From Macrolepiota albuminosa (lineage: Eukaryota; Basidiomycota; Agaricomycetes; Agaricales; Agaricaceae): DNA of 64,000 nucleotides. Positions 47,140 through 56,393 of this stretch are shown piece by piece. Position 1 is the first letter of the stretch, and each line of letters starts with the position of its first letter. Made by a program: the position numbers and the translations under genes. Under the pieces are notes generated by a model. The model did no database searches, had not been told where the DNA came from, and saw nothing but the letters and a program-made list of their open reading frames with translations. Location: positions 1 to 64,000 of the forward strand of contig JAMWFC010000015.1 in the NCBI GenBank assembly GCA_027475525.1, written 5' to 3'.

Positions 47140-48591
47140 ATGTCGTACCCTTACCAGCGTACGACCAGTGAGCAGCAGCCTCAGAACCCACAGGGTTCTG
47201 GAGGAGGGGGGGATCGCCCCCAGCAAAATGTTTAGCAGTCTGTAACAACGCCGACTGTGGCGTTGTATCCAGTAGTGTCTCAGTTTAGACAGAACCCAGC
47301 CCAATTTGGACAACCTCTGCAGTTTTACCCGCAGTTTTTCCAGATGCCATACTTCCCAGGACCAGCTGGTCCTGGACAGCAGATGGAAGGACAGGTTATG
47401 TGGGGAATGCCAATGCCAATGCAGCAAACGCAGACCCAGAGTGCAAGTACACTCCTTTCGGATGAGAAAGCACTAACTGCGCCACAGGTAGCACCCATGG
47501 ACGTGGACAACGACACGGGGTGTCAACAGCCAGTGAAGAGTGAGGTGGTGCAACCTCAACGACAACGAGAGAGGACACCGCCCCCACAAGAGACATATAG
47601 AAGAGACTGGAGGCGATCGCCTCCAAGGAGTACCGGGGCACGAGGAGGCGGGCCTTGGGATGTAGTAGGGCACAGACGGGATGAACTGTCAGTGAGGACG
47701 CAGACTCGAGGTCAACCCCAACCTCAAACACCGCCCCGACAAGCATCTCCATCACCTCGTTGTGCACCATCTCTGCGGCGCTTATCGTACGTGGAGAAAG
47801 GGAAAGGAAAGGAGATTGGGACGCCGTCGGAGGTGTTGGACCCTCAGGCAGAGGCAGTCTGGAGATGCCTCATATCTGCCGGCCAGCGAGTGCCACCGGA
47901 GTCCGCGTTTTTAGCGGATCTGGTGGCTCAGGTGGTAATTACGGGTCTGCTGGATGAGATTGTTATGCTGCAGCAGCGTAACGACAATACCATTAAAACT
48001 TTCACGAACGCTATGAAGAAGCGTCCGTCGTCATCGGAGGAGCTACCTGAGGCAAAACGCCTCAGAGCGCGTGATGCAGGACCGGAAGTTGGGGTGCGGG
48101 AATCTGGAGAACTCACTCTGAGCCCGGCCGAGTTACATGACGAGCTGGTGGAGGTTGACAATAGTTTACGAGGACTGTCCTCGTCAACACATGCACCTCC
48201 CCAGCAGTCAGGGGCGAAGCGGCAGGATGAGGTGGTCCTGTCGGAAGTGGAGTTTGGAGCAGATGTCCCGCGAGGAGCAGACAGAGTTGTGATGCGGTTT
48301 GGAGCAGTGGTGCAGTTTGAGGCACCACTGAGGGCGTATGTGTCTGCAGTTCCCATAAAGGACACGAGGACGGACGCCGAGGTCGAAGGGCGACTTTTAA
48401 TGTTGGCTGCGCTCGGTCTGAATGAACCGAGTGATGGGAGTGATTATGGGGAGTCATCAGATGAGACCCCCTCGGAAGGAGAAACCCCCGCTAAACGCCG
48501 AGTGTGTTTAGACAAGAAACGCAAAAAGGAGGCTCAGAGGAAGCACGAGGCCGCCCAGCAGGCAAAGGTCGATAAAGACCGGGAGGAGCAG
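47140..48591 (+). pseudogene. B2 ORF3, 5' part
   Basis: From ATG 47140 the frame runs 484 codons to the A3 insertion, with one TAG at 47233. It has a Gln/Pro-rich start with aromatic repeats (QFYPQFFQMPYFPGP), an Arg-rich stretch, an MPHICR-type break in other frames only, and a charged end (KKRKKEAQRKHEAAQQ). It corresponds to B1 36180-38064, but only the general composition and the final segment are alike. Function unknown. Excising A3 and one target copy joins its last codon (CAG) in frame to GCC at 59766. Confidence 0.75.
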
Positions 48592-49541
48592 TGATAGGAC
48601 CCTATACAGGTTAGGCGCATCAACGGCAGGCTCGGCACCGGCTCCGGAAACCTTGCCGCACTCGTTCCGAACTTAGCGCACGCGTTCTACCTATTTTAAG
48701 CCATTTCTGACGGCCGCGCACGGCAAGAAGCAGATCCAATCAGTGATAGCGCCGATCGGCAGACAGAATGACAACTGACAGATGGCATCAGTCACTGACG
48801 ACAGCGCTTAGCGAGAAGCCTGATGATCTATCAAAAACTGACAGACAGCTTGGCGTTTGACCTTGGCGTCTGACACCGCTTACCGTCTCGATTTGGCGCC
48901 CAACGTCGCTTAGGTGTTCTGACAGACAGAAGGGTGATGGAGTGATGGTTTAGCTTCGCGATCTGTCGCCTGGCGTCGCTAAGGCTCTTGAATGGACGGT
49001 AGGGATCTGAAACCGTTGGAGCTACCCCTTTGAAATTTTCCAGTTTACCGCACTCTGGCGTCATTAGCCACTGGCGACGGCGAACTCATTGTAGTATAAA
49101 AGTACTTACCGACTTGTACATAGGACAGCAGACGAATAGACCACAGTTTCCCCCACTTACTTCAGTCTCCCTTACGCTCAAGAGCTCATTTACGCTACGG
49201 TCGGCAACGTCGAACTCATCGGCAGTTACAGACGTTCGCCAACACTCGACATACTCGCGCCTTGCAACTACGGCAGGCATTATCGACGCTTAGAACTTCG
49301 CTAAGCTTACCGTGCTCTTGCCGCTTCCCGTTGCCGTGTTCACTTACCGCATTTTCTTAAGCGCTTTACCTTAGCGCTTGACACTTGCCGACTCCGTTAC
49401 CGACTTTTACCCTTTTTCACAGACGCGTTCTCTGGGACCTGCCCGGGACTCCTCAACACACTTATAGCGCGCCCAACGCACACTCTTGGTACGGTAACAC
49501 AAAAGTTACATTTGTTACTGACCAAACTTTGGGCGTCATCA
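48592..49541 (+). repeat. A3 5' LTR
   Basis: 950 bp, TGATAGGACC to GGCGTCATC(A). Rich in GCGC, TAGCG and TACCG words. The partner at 58812-59761 is offset by exactly 10,220 bp. Confidence 0.97.
49095..49102 (+). promoter_or_regulatory. TATA box of A3 LTR
   Basis: TATAAAAG followed by TACTTACC. The box and following TACTTAC are kept in the LTRs at 13606, 14891 and 22513. The same box is at 59315-59322 in the 3' LTR. Likely drives the genomic transcript. Confidence 0.6.
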
Positions 49542-49544
49542 AAT

Positions 49545-49562
49545 TGGAGCCCACCGCGAGGG
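49545..49562 (+). other. A3 primer-binding site
   Basis: TGGAGCCCACCGCGAGGG starts 3-4 bp after the LTR and begins with TGG, as expected for pairing with a tRNA CCA end. A1 (GGAGCCCACCGTGAGG) and A2 have the same block with few changes. I could not name the tRNA. Confidence 0.65.
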
Positions 49563-49921
49563 ATCTCTAGGGCAGAATTCCGCCAGAAACCCGTCTCCAG
49601 CGTAGGCGCCGCCTGCTAGACCAGTCGGCAGAAGGCATAGCTCCTTCCCACCCATCAACTCCACAACCACCTGGTGCCTTACCGGGTCTCTCTCTAGCCC
49701 AGGAACTACAGAACGCCACTGTAGACGCTTTTCCTGATCTCTTCCCGCATTCCCTTGATTATAGTGCCGACGACCCCTTAGCGTCGCCCTTTACCGTACC
49801 GCAGTCAATCACTCCCATTACTCCGCTAACGCCTCTTTCTCAACTCATTTCGCTTACCCCGTCGCCAATCTCCAGAACTCCTTCCCCACTACCGCTAACC
49901 GAACTCGCCAACACAGTCGTT

Positions 49922-52240
49922 ATGGAACAACAAGTCCAACGCATGCCGCCACGCAACCACTTCTCGGCACCGAAATGGGACGAGACCAAGCCACGGGAGC
50001 TCTCCCAGTATTTCAAGGAGTTGGAGTATTTATTCAGAGACTGTAACATTACCGACCACACGCAGATGAAGGAGTATGCGGCAAGATACGTATCGTACGA
50101 CACGGCAGAGACTTGGACTGGTCTTTCCGAGTTTGCAGCGCTCGTTCCCGCCACGCCGACAGCTCCCGCCCAAGGCGCTTCGTATGAGGACTGGAAGACG
50201 GCAGTAATCCAGCTGTACCCTGGCGCCGAGGAGGCTACCCGATACACGGTAAACGAGTTACAGAAACTAGTACAGGAATCTTTCGACAGTGGCACTTCTT
50301 CTCTTGGCGCATTCTCTACGTATTACCGCGAGTTCCAGAAAATCGCTAGGTGGCTCCTGCAGAACGGCAAGCTATATATTAACGAGGAGCGTCGCCTGTT
50401 CCAGCAAGGCATCCCGACTTCACTGTGGACTCGTATTGCTCGTCGCCTAGAGATAGTTCATCAGGCTCATCACCCAGACGAGCCCTATAACGTTGCCGAC
50501 GTCTTTGAAGCCGGTAAATGGGTTCTCAAGGGAACGGACACTGGCGTTGGATTGCAGCGCGCTAGGACGAGCCCACCCCCTGAGCGAACTAACGGTATCA
50601 TTCCCATCCCGCCTCCTGTTGCCGACTTCGTTAAGAAAGAGGAGCTCAATGCTGCTATTACCGCCGCTGTCGCTTCCGCGATGACACGTATCGAAACTAT
50701 GATTACCACCAACCTGACTGCTAACCGACCCGCTAACGTACCCGCACCTGGCCCTTGCCACTTCTGTGGGGAAATTGGCCACACCATGACTAGAGGACGC
50801 TGCGCTACCCTCGAGAATTACGTTCGCCAAGGTAGAATTCGACGAGCTATCGACGGCAAGATAGTCCTCACCACTGGCGCCACCATCCCCAACTACCCAG
50901 ACAAGAAGTCCTTCCAGGAGCGGGTAGATGAATGGCATAGGCGCAATCCAGGACAAATCGTTACCGGCACGCTATCTGGCAACGCCAACCCCGACCCGGA
51001 ACAGGCGACCCAACAGCAGATGATTCACGAGGTCCTACATTTCGACAGCGTTGGCGACCACCCTACTTTTTCGCGGGAAGAGCGTATCGCCAAGCTGCAG
51101 CAGGAATTAGATTCGCTAAAGAACCAGGTCTTTGATGGGGTTGAAGTTAAGCAGCCTAAACAACCTCTTAAAGGATACAAGCCGATGCCTCCCGCTAGCA
51201 AGTTACCGACACCTGCTCCTGCCGCACCTCCTGCCACTGCCCCTGCTCCTGCTCCTGCCTCAGAACCATCGTCGTCCGCTACCGCTCCCGAACCGCCCTT
51301 GCCGCCTCTCCATCCCTACTCAGGGATTCCCGACCGTTATCACGCTCCCGCACAACGAAACTTTGCCGCTCCCGAGAAACGTCCTGAGGGTGGCTACCGA
51401 CCTACTGCGCCAATATTCGATATCGAGAAATCCAACCACGTCTTTAACCGCATCATGAAAACCAATGTTACCTTATCAGTAGAAGAGCTTTGTAGTATTG
51501 CTCCCGACGTCCGCAACCAAGTCAAGACGGCAGTCACTCCTCGACGACCCTTGGCGACAGCCGTTGCCGAAGTTGATGAACTCGACGACGCGCTTCCTGG
51601 TTTCTCTGTTACCATCGACCCTCCCGACACTGAAGACACTCTTGCCGACCCCATCGCTAACGCCACCTCTGTGGACCCAGTGGAGACCTACCTTAGGTCA
51701 GTCGACCACGGCGAAGACCCAGCAATCCTTACCGTCGCCCAAGAATCACACGCTATCCGCTCGGTAGCGCTAACCGTAGACAACAAGCACGAGGTAGAGG
51801 CAATCGTGGATAGCGGGTCTCAGATTATTTCTATGGCAGCAGAAGTCGCTAACGATTTAGGCCTTATTTACGACCCTACGGTGATACTAAACATGCAGAG
51901 CGCTAACGGTACGGTAGACAGATCCCTCGGCCTCGCCAAGAATGTGCCGTGCACCCTTGGCGACATTACCTTTTACCTCCAGATACACATTTTACGCTCC
52001 CCAGCATACGACTTATTACTCGGCAGACCTTTTGACGTCTTGGCGCGATCAGTCGTCAAGACAGTTACCGACGAGGAAACGACCCTCACAATTAGCGACC
52101 CCAACTCCGGAATCCGACGAACGGTGCCAACGTTCCCTAGGGGACAACGAAAAGGCGCCCGCGCTAAGCCCCCGGAGTTTACCGACCAACACGCCAACGA
52201 GCCTCCCCACCGGTGTTTTCACAGACCATCGAGGAGGTGA
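49922..52240 (+). CDS. gag: A3 Gag-protease polyprotein
   Basis: 772 codons from the first ATG. A capsid-like region carries the PPRNHFSAPKWDE and QYFKELEYLFRDC blocks, then a zinc knuckle CHFCGEIGHTMTRGRC at residues 279-294 (C-x2-C-x4-H-x6-C, two residues longer than usual), a Pro/Ala-rich linker and a protease with VDSGSQI (Asp 630). The same frame is open upstream to 49571, just after a TAG, with no ATG; those 117 codons are conserved in A1 and partly in A2, so translation may begin upstream after splicing or at a non-ATG codon. It overlaps pol by 73 bp. Confidence 0.93.
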   Translation: MEQQVQRMPPRNHFSAPKWDETKPRELSQYFKELEYLFRDCNITDHTQMKEYAARYVSYDTAETWTGLSEFAALVPATPTAPAQGASYEDWKTAVIQLYPGAEEATRYTVNELQKLVQESFDSGTSSLGAFSTYYREFQKIARWLLQNGKLYINEERRLFQQGIPTSLWTRIARRLEIVHQAHHPDEPYNVADVFEAGKWVLKGTDTGVGLQRARTSPPPERTNGIIPIPPPVADFVKKEELNAAITAAVASAMTRIETMITTNLTANRPANVPAPGPCHFCGEIGHTMTRGRCATLENYVRQGRIRRAIDGKIVLTTGATIPNYPDKKSFQERVDEWHRRNPGQIVTGTLSGNANPDPEQATQQQMIHEVLHFDSVGDHPTFSREERIAKLQQELDSLKNQVFDGVEVKQPKQPLKGYKPMPPASKLPTPAPAAPPATAPAPAPASEPSSSATAPEPPLPPLHPYSGIPDRYHAPAQRNFAAPEKRPEGGYRPTAPIFDIEKSNHVFNRIMKTNVTLSVEELCSIAPDVRNQVKTAVTPRRPLATAVAEVDELDDALPGFSVTIDPPDTEDTLADPIANATSVDPVETYLRSVDHGEDPAILTVAQESHAIRSVALTVDNKHEVEAIVDSGSQIISMAAEVANDLGLIYDPTVILNMQSANGTVDRSLGLAKNVPCTLGDITFYLQIHILRSPAYDLLLGRPFDVLARSVVKTVTDEETTLTISDPNSGIRRTVPTFPRGQRKGARAKPPEFTDQHANEPPHRCFHRPSRR

Positions 52241-55200
52241 TTGGCGACGATCACGGAGATGTAGCGCTAACGCTGGAATATGACCATTCAACTGGTCTTG
52301 TAAATATTATATCTACCGCTTATCTTGACGAAGAAGTTTTGCTTTCCTCTACCGTTACCGACGCTGAGCTTTCTCAGAAAAACCCAGATATTACCGACTC
52401 AGCTCTAGCCTACTTGTACCTTACCGCTTCTGAATCATTTCAAAATATTGCGTCTACCGATACGTATCTCACTACCCTTCCCGGAGCCTCGTCTCCTGCC
52501 GTTCTTGGACTTGCCGCTCCTCAGGCTACAGTTCCCCTTTCCACTTCTGTATATAACCAAGCTAACGCTCCCAAAAGGAAAGGGGTACAAGTTAAAAAGA
52601 AATATAAGCCAGTTGCGCTTAAAACAAAGCCCATCGCTACGCACTCTCCCGAGACGTTTAGGATCGAGCGCCAGATTATTGGCGACCCTCTTGCCGACAT
52701 ACCTATTTTATCGCCGAACCCGCCACCCTTTCAGCCGACAGGACGTTTTACCGAGGAACGCCAGCAGCAGTTCGCCAAGGAGCACGACACAGGATTTTTG
52801 ACCAAAGATGAGTTGAACGTCCTTACCGATCTTGTCGCTAAGCAAGACAAAGCCTTTGCTTGGGAGGACTCAGAACGTGGCAGTCTACGTACAGATTTCT
52901 TTCCGCCTGTCGTCATCCCGACCATTCCTCACGTACCGTGGACTGAGCACAACCGACCGTTACCGCCTGGGATCGAAGCCGAGGTCTGCCAGATCATTAG
53001 GACCAAGATACAGGCTGGCGTCTACGAGCCCTCCAATAGTTCTTACCGCTCCCGTTGGTTCTGCGTCCTCAAAAAGAACGGTAATCTACGCATAGTCCAC
53101 AGTCTTGAGCCGCTGAATAGAGTCACCATTCGACACTCTGGCGTACCGCCTTTCCCTGACCACTTTGCCGAGTCCTTTGCCGGGCGTGTTTGTGGCGCCA
53201 CCCTTGACCTCTACGTTGGCTACGATGAGCGCTTGATTCACCCTTCTTCCCGTGACCTCACCACGTTTCAAACTCCGTTTGGCGCATTGCGCCTAGTCAC
53301 CTTGCCGATGGGCTGGACAAACTCAGTCCCTATATTCCACGACGACATTACTTTCATCCTCCAACCAGAGATACCGCATAACGTCCTTAGCTTCATTGAT
53401 GACGTTGGCGTCAAAGGCCCCAAAGATTGGCGACTCGTGAACGGCTTACCGGCAACCCATCCCGACAACTCCAACATTCGCTTAGCGCTATGGGAGTTCT
53501 TCCAGTTGCTCAATCGAGTCCTCCAACGTATGAAGTATAGCGGTGGTACTTTTAGCGGTCACAAACTCCTCCTTTGCGCGCCAAGGTTCAAAATACTTGG
53601 TCACATCTGCACTCCCGACGGTCGCGTTCCCGACGAGTCTCGCTTAGCACTCCTAGAGCGCTGGGGCCCTTGCCGCGACTTATCTGAAGTTCGCGCCTTT
53701 CTTGGCACCGTTGGCGTTCTTAGGATATTCGTTAAGAACTTTGCCCATCGCGCACATGCCCTTAACCGACTCACCCGCGCTAACGAGCCCTTCGAATTTG
53801 GGCCAGACCAGGTCACTGCACAACGCGACTTAGTAAAAGCTCTGCAGGACGCCAAGCCCCTAGTCCCCATCGATTATACCTCTGCCGACCCTGTTATCTT
53901 GGCGGTGGATACCTCGTACATTGCCGTTGGCTATTTCCTGTGCCAGTGCCTTAGCGACAATCGGAAACAGCGACGTTACAACCGCTTTGGGTCCATCACG
54001 CTAAACGACAGAGAGTCTCGCTACAGTCAGCCTAAGCTAGAGCTCTATGGACTCTTCAAAGCCTTCCGGTCGCTAAAGATGTATTTGATTGGCGTACGGA
54101 ACCTTATCGTTGAAGTCGACGCTAGGTACATCAAAGGCATGCTGCAGAATCCCGATATCCAGCCATCCGCTAGCATGAATCGGTGGGTAGTCGCCATCCT
54201 CATGTTCCACTTTGAGTTGGTACACGTCAAGAGCTCTTTCCACGGACCAGATGGACTCTCTAGGCGACCACGGCAGCCTGGCGACCCGGCAGTGGACCCA
54301 CAGGCTGATAGCGATTTCGAGGACTGGATCGACCGACTACATGGTTTCGTGCACCTCATACAACAACCGATTCCCCTACTACGACGGCAACAGCCTACCA
54401 GCATATTTTTACATCCCATCGTCCCTTACCGCCCTGAGATCTTTAGCGCACCCCTCACATTCTACACGGCAAGCATCCTTGGACAAGACTTGCCTCCCGT
54501 AAAAGTCGTACAGGAACCCCAGTCGCTAAGAGAAGACAGCAAAAACCTGACCTACGATGCCGTTCCCCGATCCGCCAAGGCAAAAGCAGAGGACAGTCGC
54601 TTGCTAATAGTTGAACAATGGCTACAAGACCTTAAGCGACCCCCAGACCTTACCGACGAACAATACGCTACCTTTATCCGCTATGCTACCCACTTCTTCT
54701 TTACCGACAACCGACTTTGGCGACGAAATCGAGATGGCGCCCACAAGTTGATCATCAAGCCAGAAGGTCGCTTACGGGTCTTGCGCGCTATGCATGACGA
54801 GCTAGGACATCGAGGTCTGTACGCTACCCGAGCTTCTCTGCTAGAACGATTCTGGTGGCCACACGCTAGCGCCGACATCGCCTGGTACATCAGGACTTGC
54901 CACCTCTGCCAAATCCAACAAACGCGCCAAGTGCTCATACCGCCAACCGTTGCAACGCCAGCTCCCCTCTTCAGCAAAATCTACGTCGACACCATGCACA
55001 TGCCCAAATCTGGTCGCTACAAGTACATCATTCAAGGTCGCTGCTCGCTAATCCACTGGCCTGAATTTCGAATGCTTCAGAGAGAAAATACCGACGCGGT
55101 CGCCAAGTGGCTATTTGAGGACGTCATTTGCCGTTGGGGAGCGCTAAGAGAAATCGTCACGGATAACGGTGCGCCCATCATCAAAGCGCTAACGTACCTC

Positions 55201-55962
55201 GCCAAGAAATACAACATTCACCACATTCGAGTGTCTGGCTACAACAAACGCGCCAATGGCCTGGTAGAGAGACCCCACTTTGACGTTCGGCAAGCGCTCT
55301 TCAAGGCTGTCGATGGCGACGAGTCTCGTTGGAGTGAAGCGACACACTCAGTATTTTGGTCGGAAAGAGTTACCATTCGTAAGCGCATGGGTTGTTCTCC
55401 TTACTACGCGGCTACTGGCACCCATCCTTTACTCCCTGCCGACATTATAGAAGCGACCTACCTTCAGCCACCACCCAACAGTATCTTAGCGACTACCGAC
55501 CTTATCGCCAGACGAGCTATTGACCTCCAACGAAGGAAAGAAGATTTGGAGCGACTTCACGAGGTAGTCTTTAGCGCACGTCGCCAAGCAGCCCTACGAT
55601 TCGAAACCGAGCATAGCGCTACCATCAAAGATTACAACTTCCCGAGAGGAGCGCTAGTGCTCATGCGCAACTCCAAAATCGAAACTTCATACAACAAGAA
55701 GATGCGCCCTCGCTATCTAGGACCCTTGGTAGTTATCTCTCGTAACCGTGGAGGCGCTTACGTGCTCTGTGAATTAGATGGTTCAGTACTACATCGACCT
55801 GTTGCCGCTTTTCGCCTACTACCGTATCTCGCCAGGGAACGAATCGATTTGCCGCTTGAGGCGCTAGATATTGACACCGCCAAGCTTAGGGAACTTGAAG
55901 AAACCGAACTATTGGACGATGATGACTTGCCGACCCTAGTTGAAGAAGAAGAACCAGATTAG
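52168..55962 (+). CDS. pol: A3 Pol: RT, RNase H, integrase
   Basis: The frame opens at 52168 after a TAA, -1 relative to gag, and has no ATG near its start; the first possible start codon, GTG 52213, gives 1249 codons, and residue numbers refer to it. RT has CVLKKNGNLRIVHSLEPLN and a catalytic FIDD (394-397). RNase H has LAVDTSYIAVGYFLCQC. Integrase has His 862 and 866 with Cys 896 and 899, then Asp 926, Asp 984 and Glu 1019 (34 residues between the last two, one fewer than usual). A GPY-like LGPLVVISRNRGGAY block and an acidic tail follow; no chromodomain. Likely made by -1 frameshifting from gag. Confidence 0.93.
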   Translation, partial: APGVYRPTRQRASPPVFSQTIEEVIGDDHGDVALTLEYDHSTGLVNIISTAYLDEEVLLSSTVTDAELSQKNPDITDSALAYLYLTASESFQNIASTDTYLTTLPGASSPAVLGLAAPQATVPLSTSVYNQANAPKRKGVQVKKKYKPVALKTKPIATHSPETFRIERQIIGDPLADIPILSPNPPPFQPTGRFTEERQQQFAKEHDTGFLTKDELNVLTDLVAKQDKAFAWEDSERGSLRTDFFPPVVIPTIPHVPWTEHNRPLPPGIEAEVCQIIRTKIQAGVYEPSNSSYRSRWFCVLKKNGNLRIVHSLEPLNRVTIRHSGVPPFPDHFAESFAGRVCGATLDLYVGYDERLIHPSSRDLTTFQTPFGALRLVTLPMGWTNSVPIFHDDITFILQPEIPHNVLSFIDDVGVKGPKDWRLVNGLPATHPDNSNIRLALWEFFQLLNRVLQRMKYSGGTFSGHKLLLCAPRFKILGHICTPDGRVPDESRLALLERWGPCRDLSEVRAFLGTVGVLRIFVKNFAHRAHALNRLTRANEPFEFGPDQVTAQRDLVKALQDAKPLVPIDYTSADPVILAVDTSYIAVGYFLCQCLSDNRKQRRYNRFGSITLNDRESRYSQPKLELYGLFKAFRSLKMYLIGVRNLIVEVDARYIKGMLQNPDIQPSASMNRWVVAILMFHFELVHVKSSFHGPDGLSRRPRQPGDPAVDPQADSDFEDWIDRLHGFVHLIQQPIPLLRRQQPTSIFLHPIVPYRPEIFSAPLTFYTASILGQDLPPVKVVQEPQSLREDSKNLTYDAVPRSAKAKAEDSRLLIVEQWLQDLKRPPDLTDEQYATFIRYATHFFFTDNRLWRRNRDGAHKLIIKPEGRLRVLRAMHDELGHRGLYATRASLLERFWWPHASADIAWYIRTCHLCQIQQTRQVLIPPTVATPAPLFSKIYVDTMHMPKSGRYKYIIQGRCSLIHWPEFRMLQRENTDAVAKWLFEDVICRWGALREIVTDNGAPIIKALTYLAKKYNIHHIRVSGYNKRANGLVERPHFDVRQALFKAVDGDESRWSEATHSVFWSERVTIRKRMGCSPYYAATGTHPLLPADIIEATYLQPPPNSILATTDLIARRAIDLQRRKEDLERLHEVVFSARRQAALRFETEHSATIKDYNFPRGALVLMRNSKIETSYNKKMRPRYLGPLVVISRNRGGAYVLCELDGSVLHRPVAAFRLLPYLARERIDLPLEALDIDTAKLRELEETELLDDDDLPTLVEEEEPD

Positions 55963-56393
55963 AAAAGACTATATATTGATAAGCTCCTTTTTCTATTACT
56001 TACTTTACTTATCTTTCTTGCCGGTACTTACTATACTATATTCAACAGACAATTTCTTACATAGTCAAGCCGCAGCGCTAGCGTGTCGCCAACGCTTGGC
56101 GCCTTGCGCAACTCTCGCCAAGGGTTTTTCGCTATGATGATCTACTGAGCGTTTCCCTTTTTCCTCAAAATTTGTCTAAGTCCCTCACCTACTACTCTTC
56201 TTGCTAAAACCTACTTTAGAATACTTACCGCTTGATTTCTCTTTGCCTTACCTTCCTTGCTCTCTGCTGTGCGCTAACTCAGATTATAAGACTTATCAGT
56301 CCGCTCGGCAAGGAGGCGGCAAAAACATTTATAGAACGAGACGGCAAAGAAAATACATATTTACATAAACGGCCTATCTACCCTAAGGTCCGT
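55963..56393. other. Convergent spacer between A3 pol and antisense gene
   Basis: 431 bp between two stop codons facing each other. T-rich near the pol end. The GCCAAGGGTTTTTCGC block at 56119 is also found in A2 (25591) and, inverted, in A4 (63645), so it is kept within the family; it may hold 3' ends for both transcripts. No gene seen. Confidence 0.6.

Noticed and set aside
48831..49293. Small open frames within the A3 LTR, repeated identically at 59051-59513
   Set aside because: They lie in LTR sequence and repeat only because the two LTRs are identical; no protein features.
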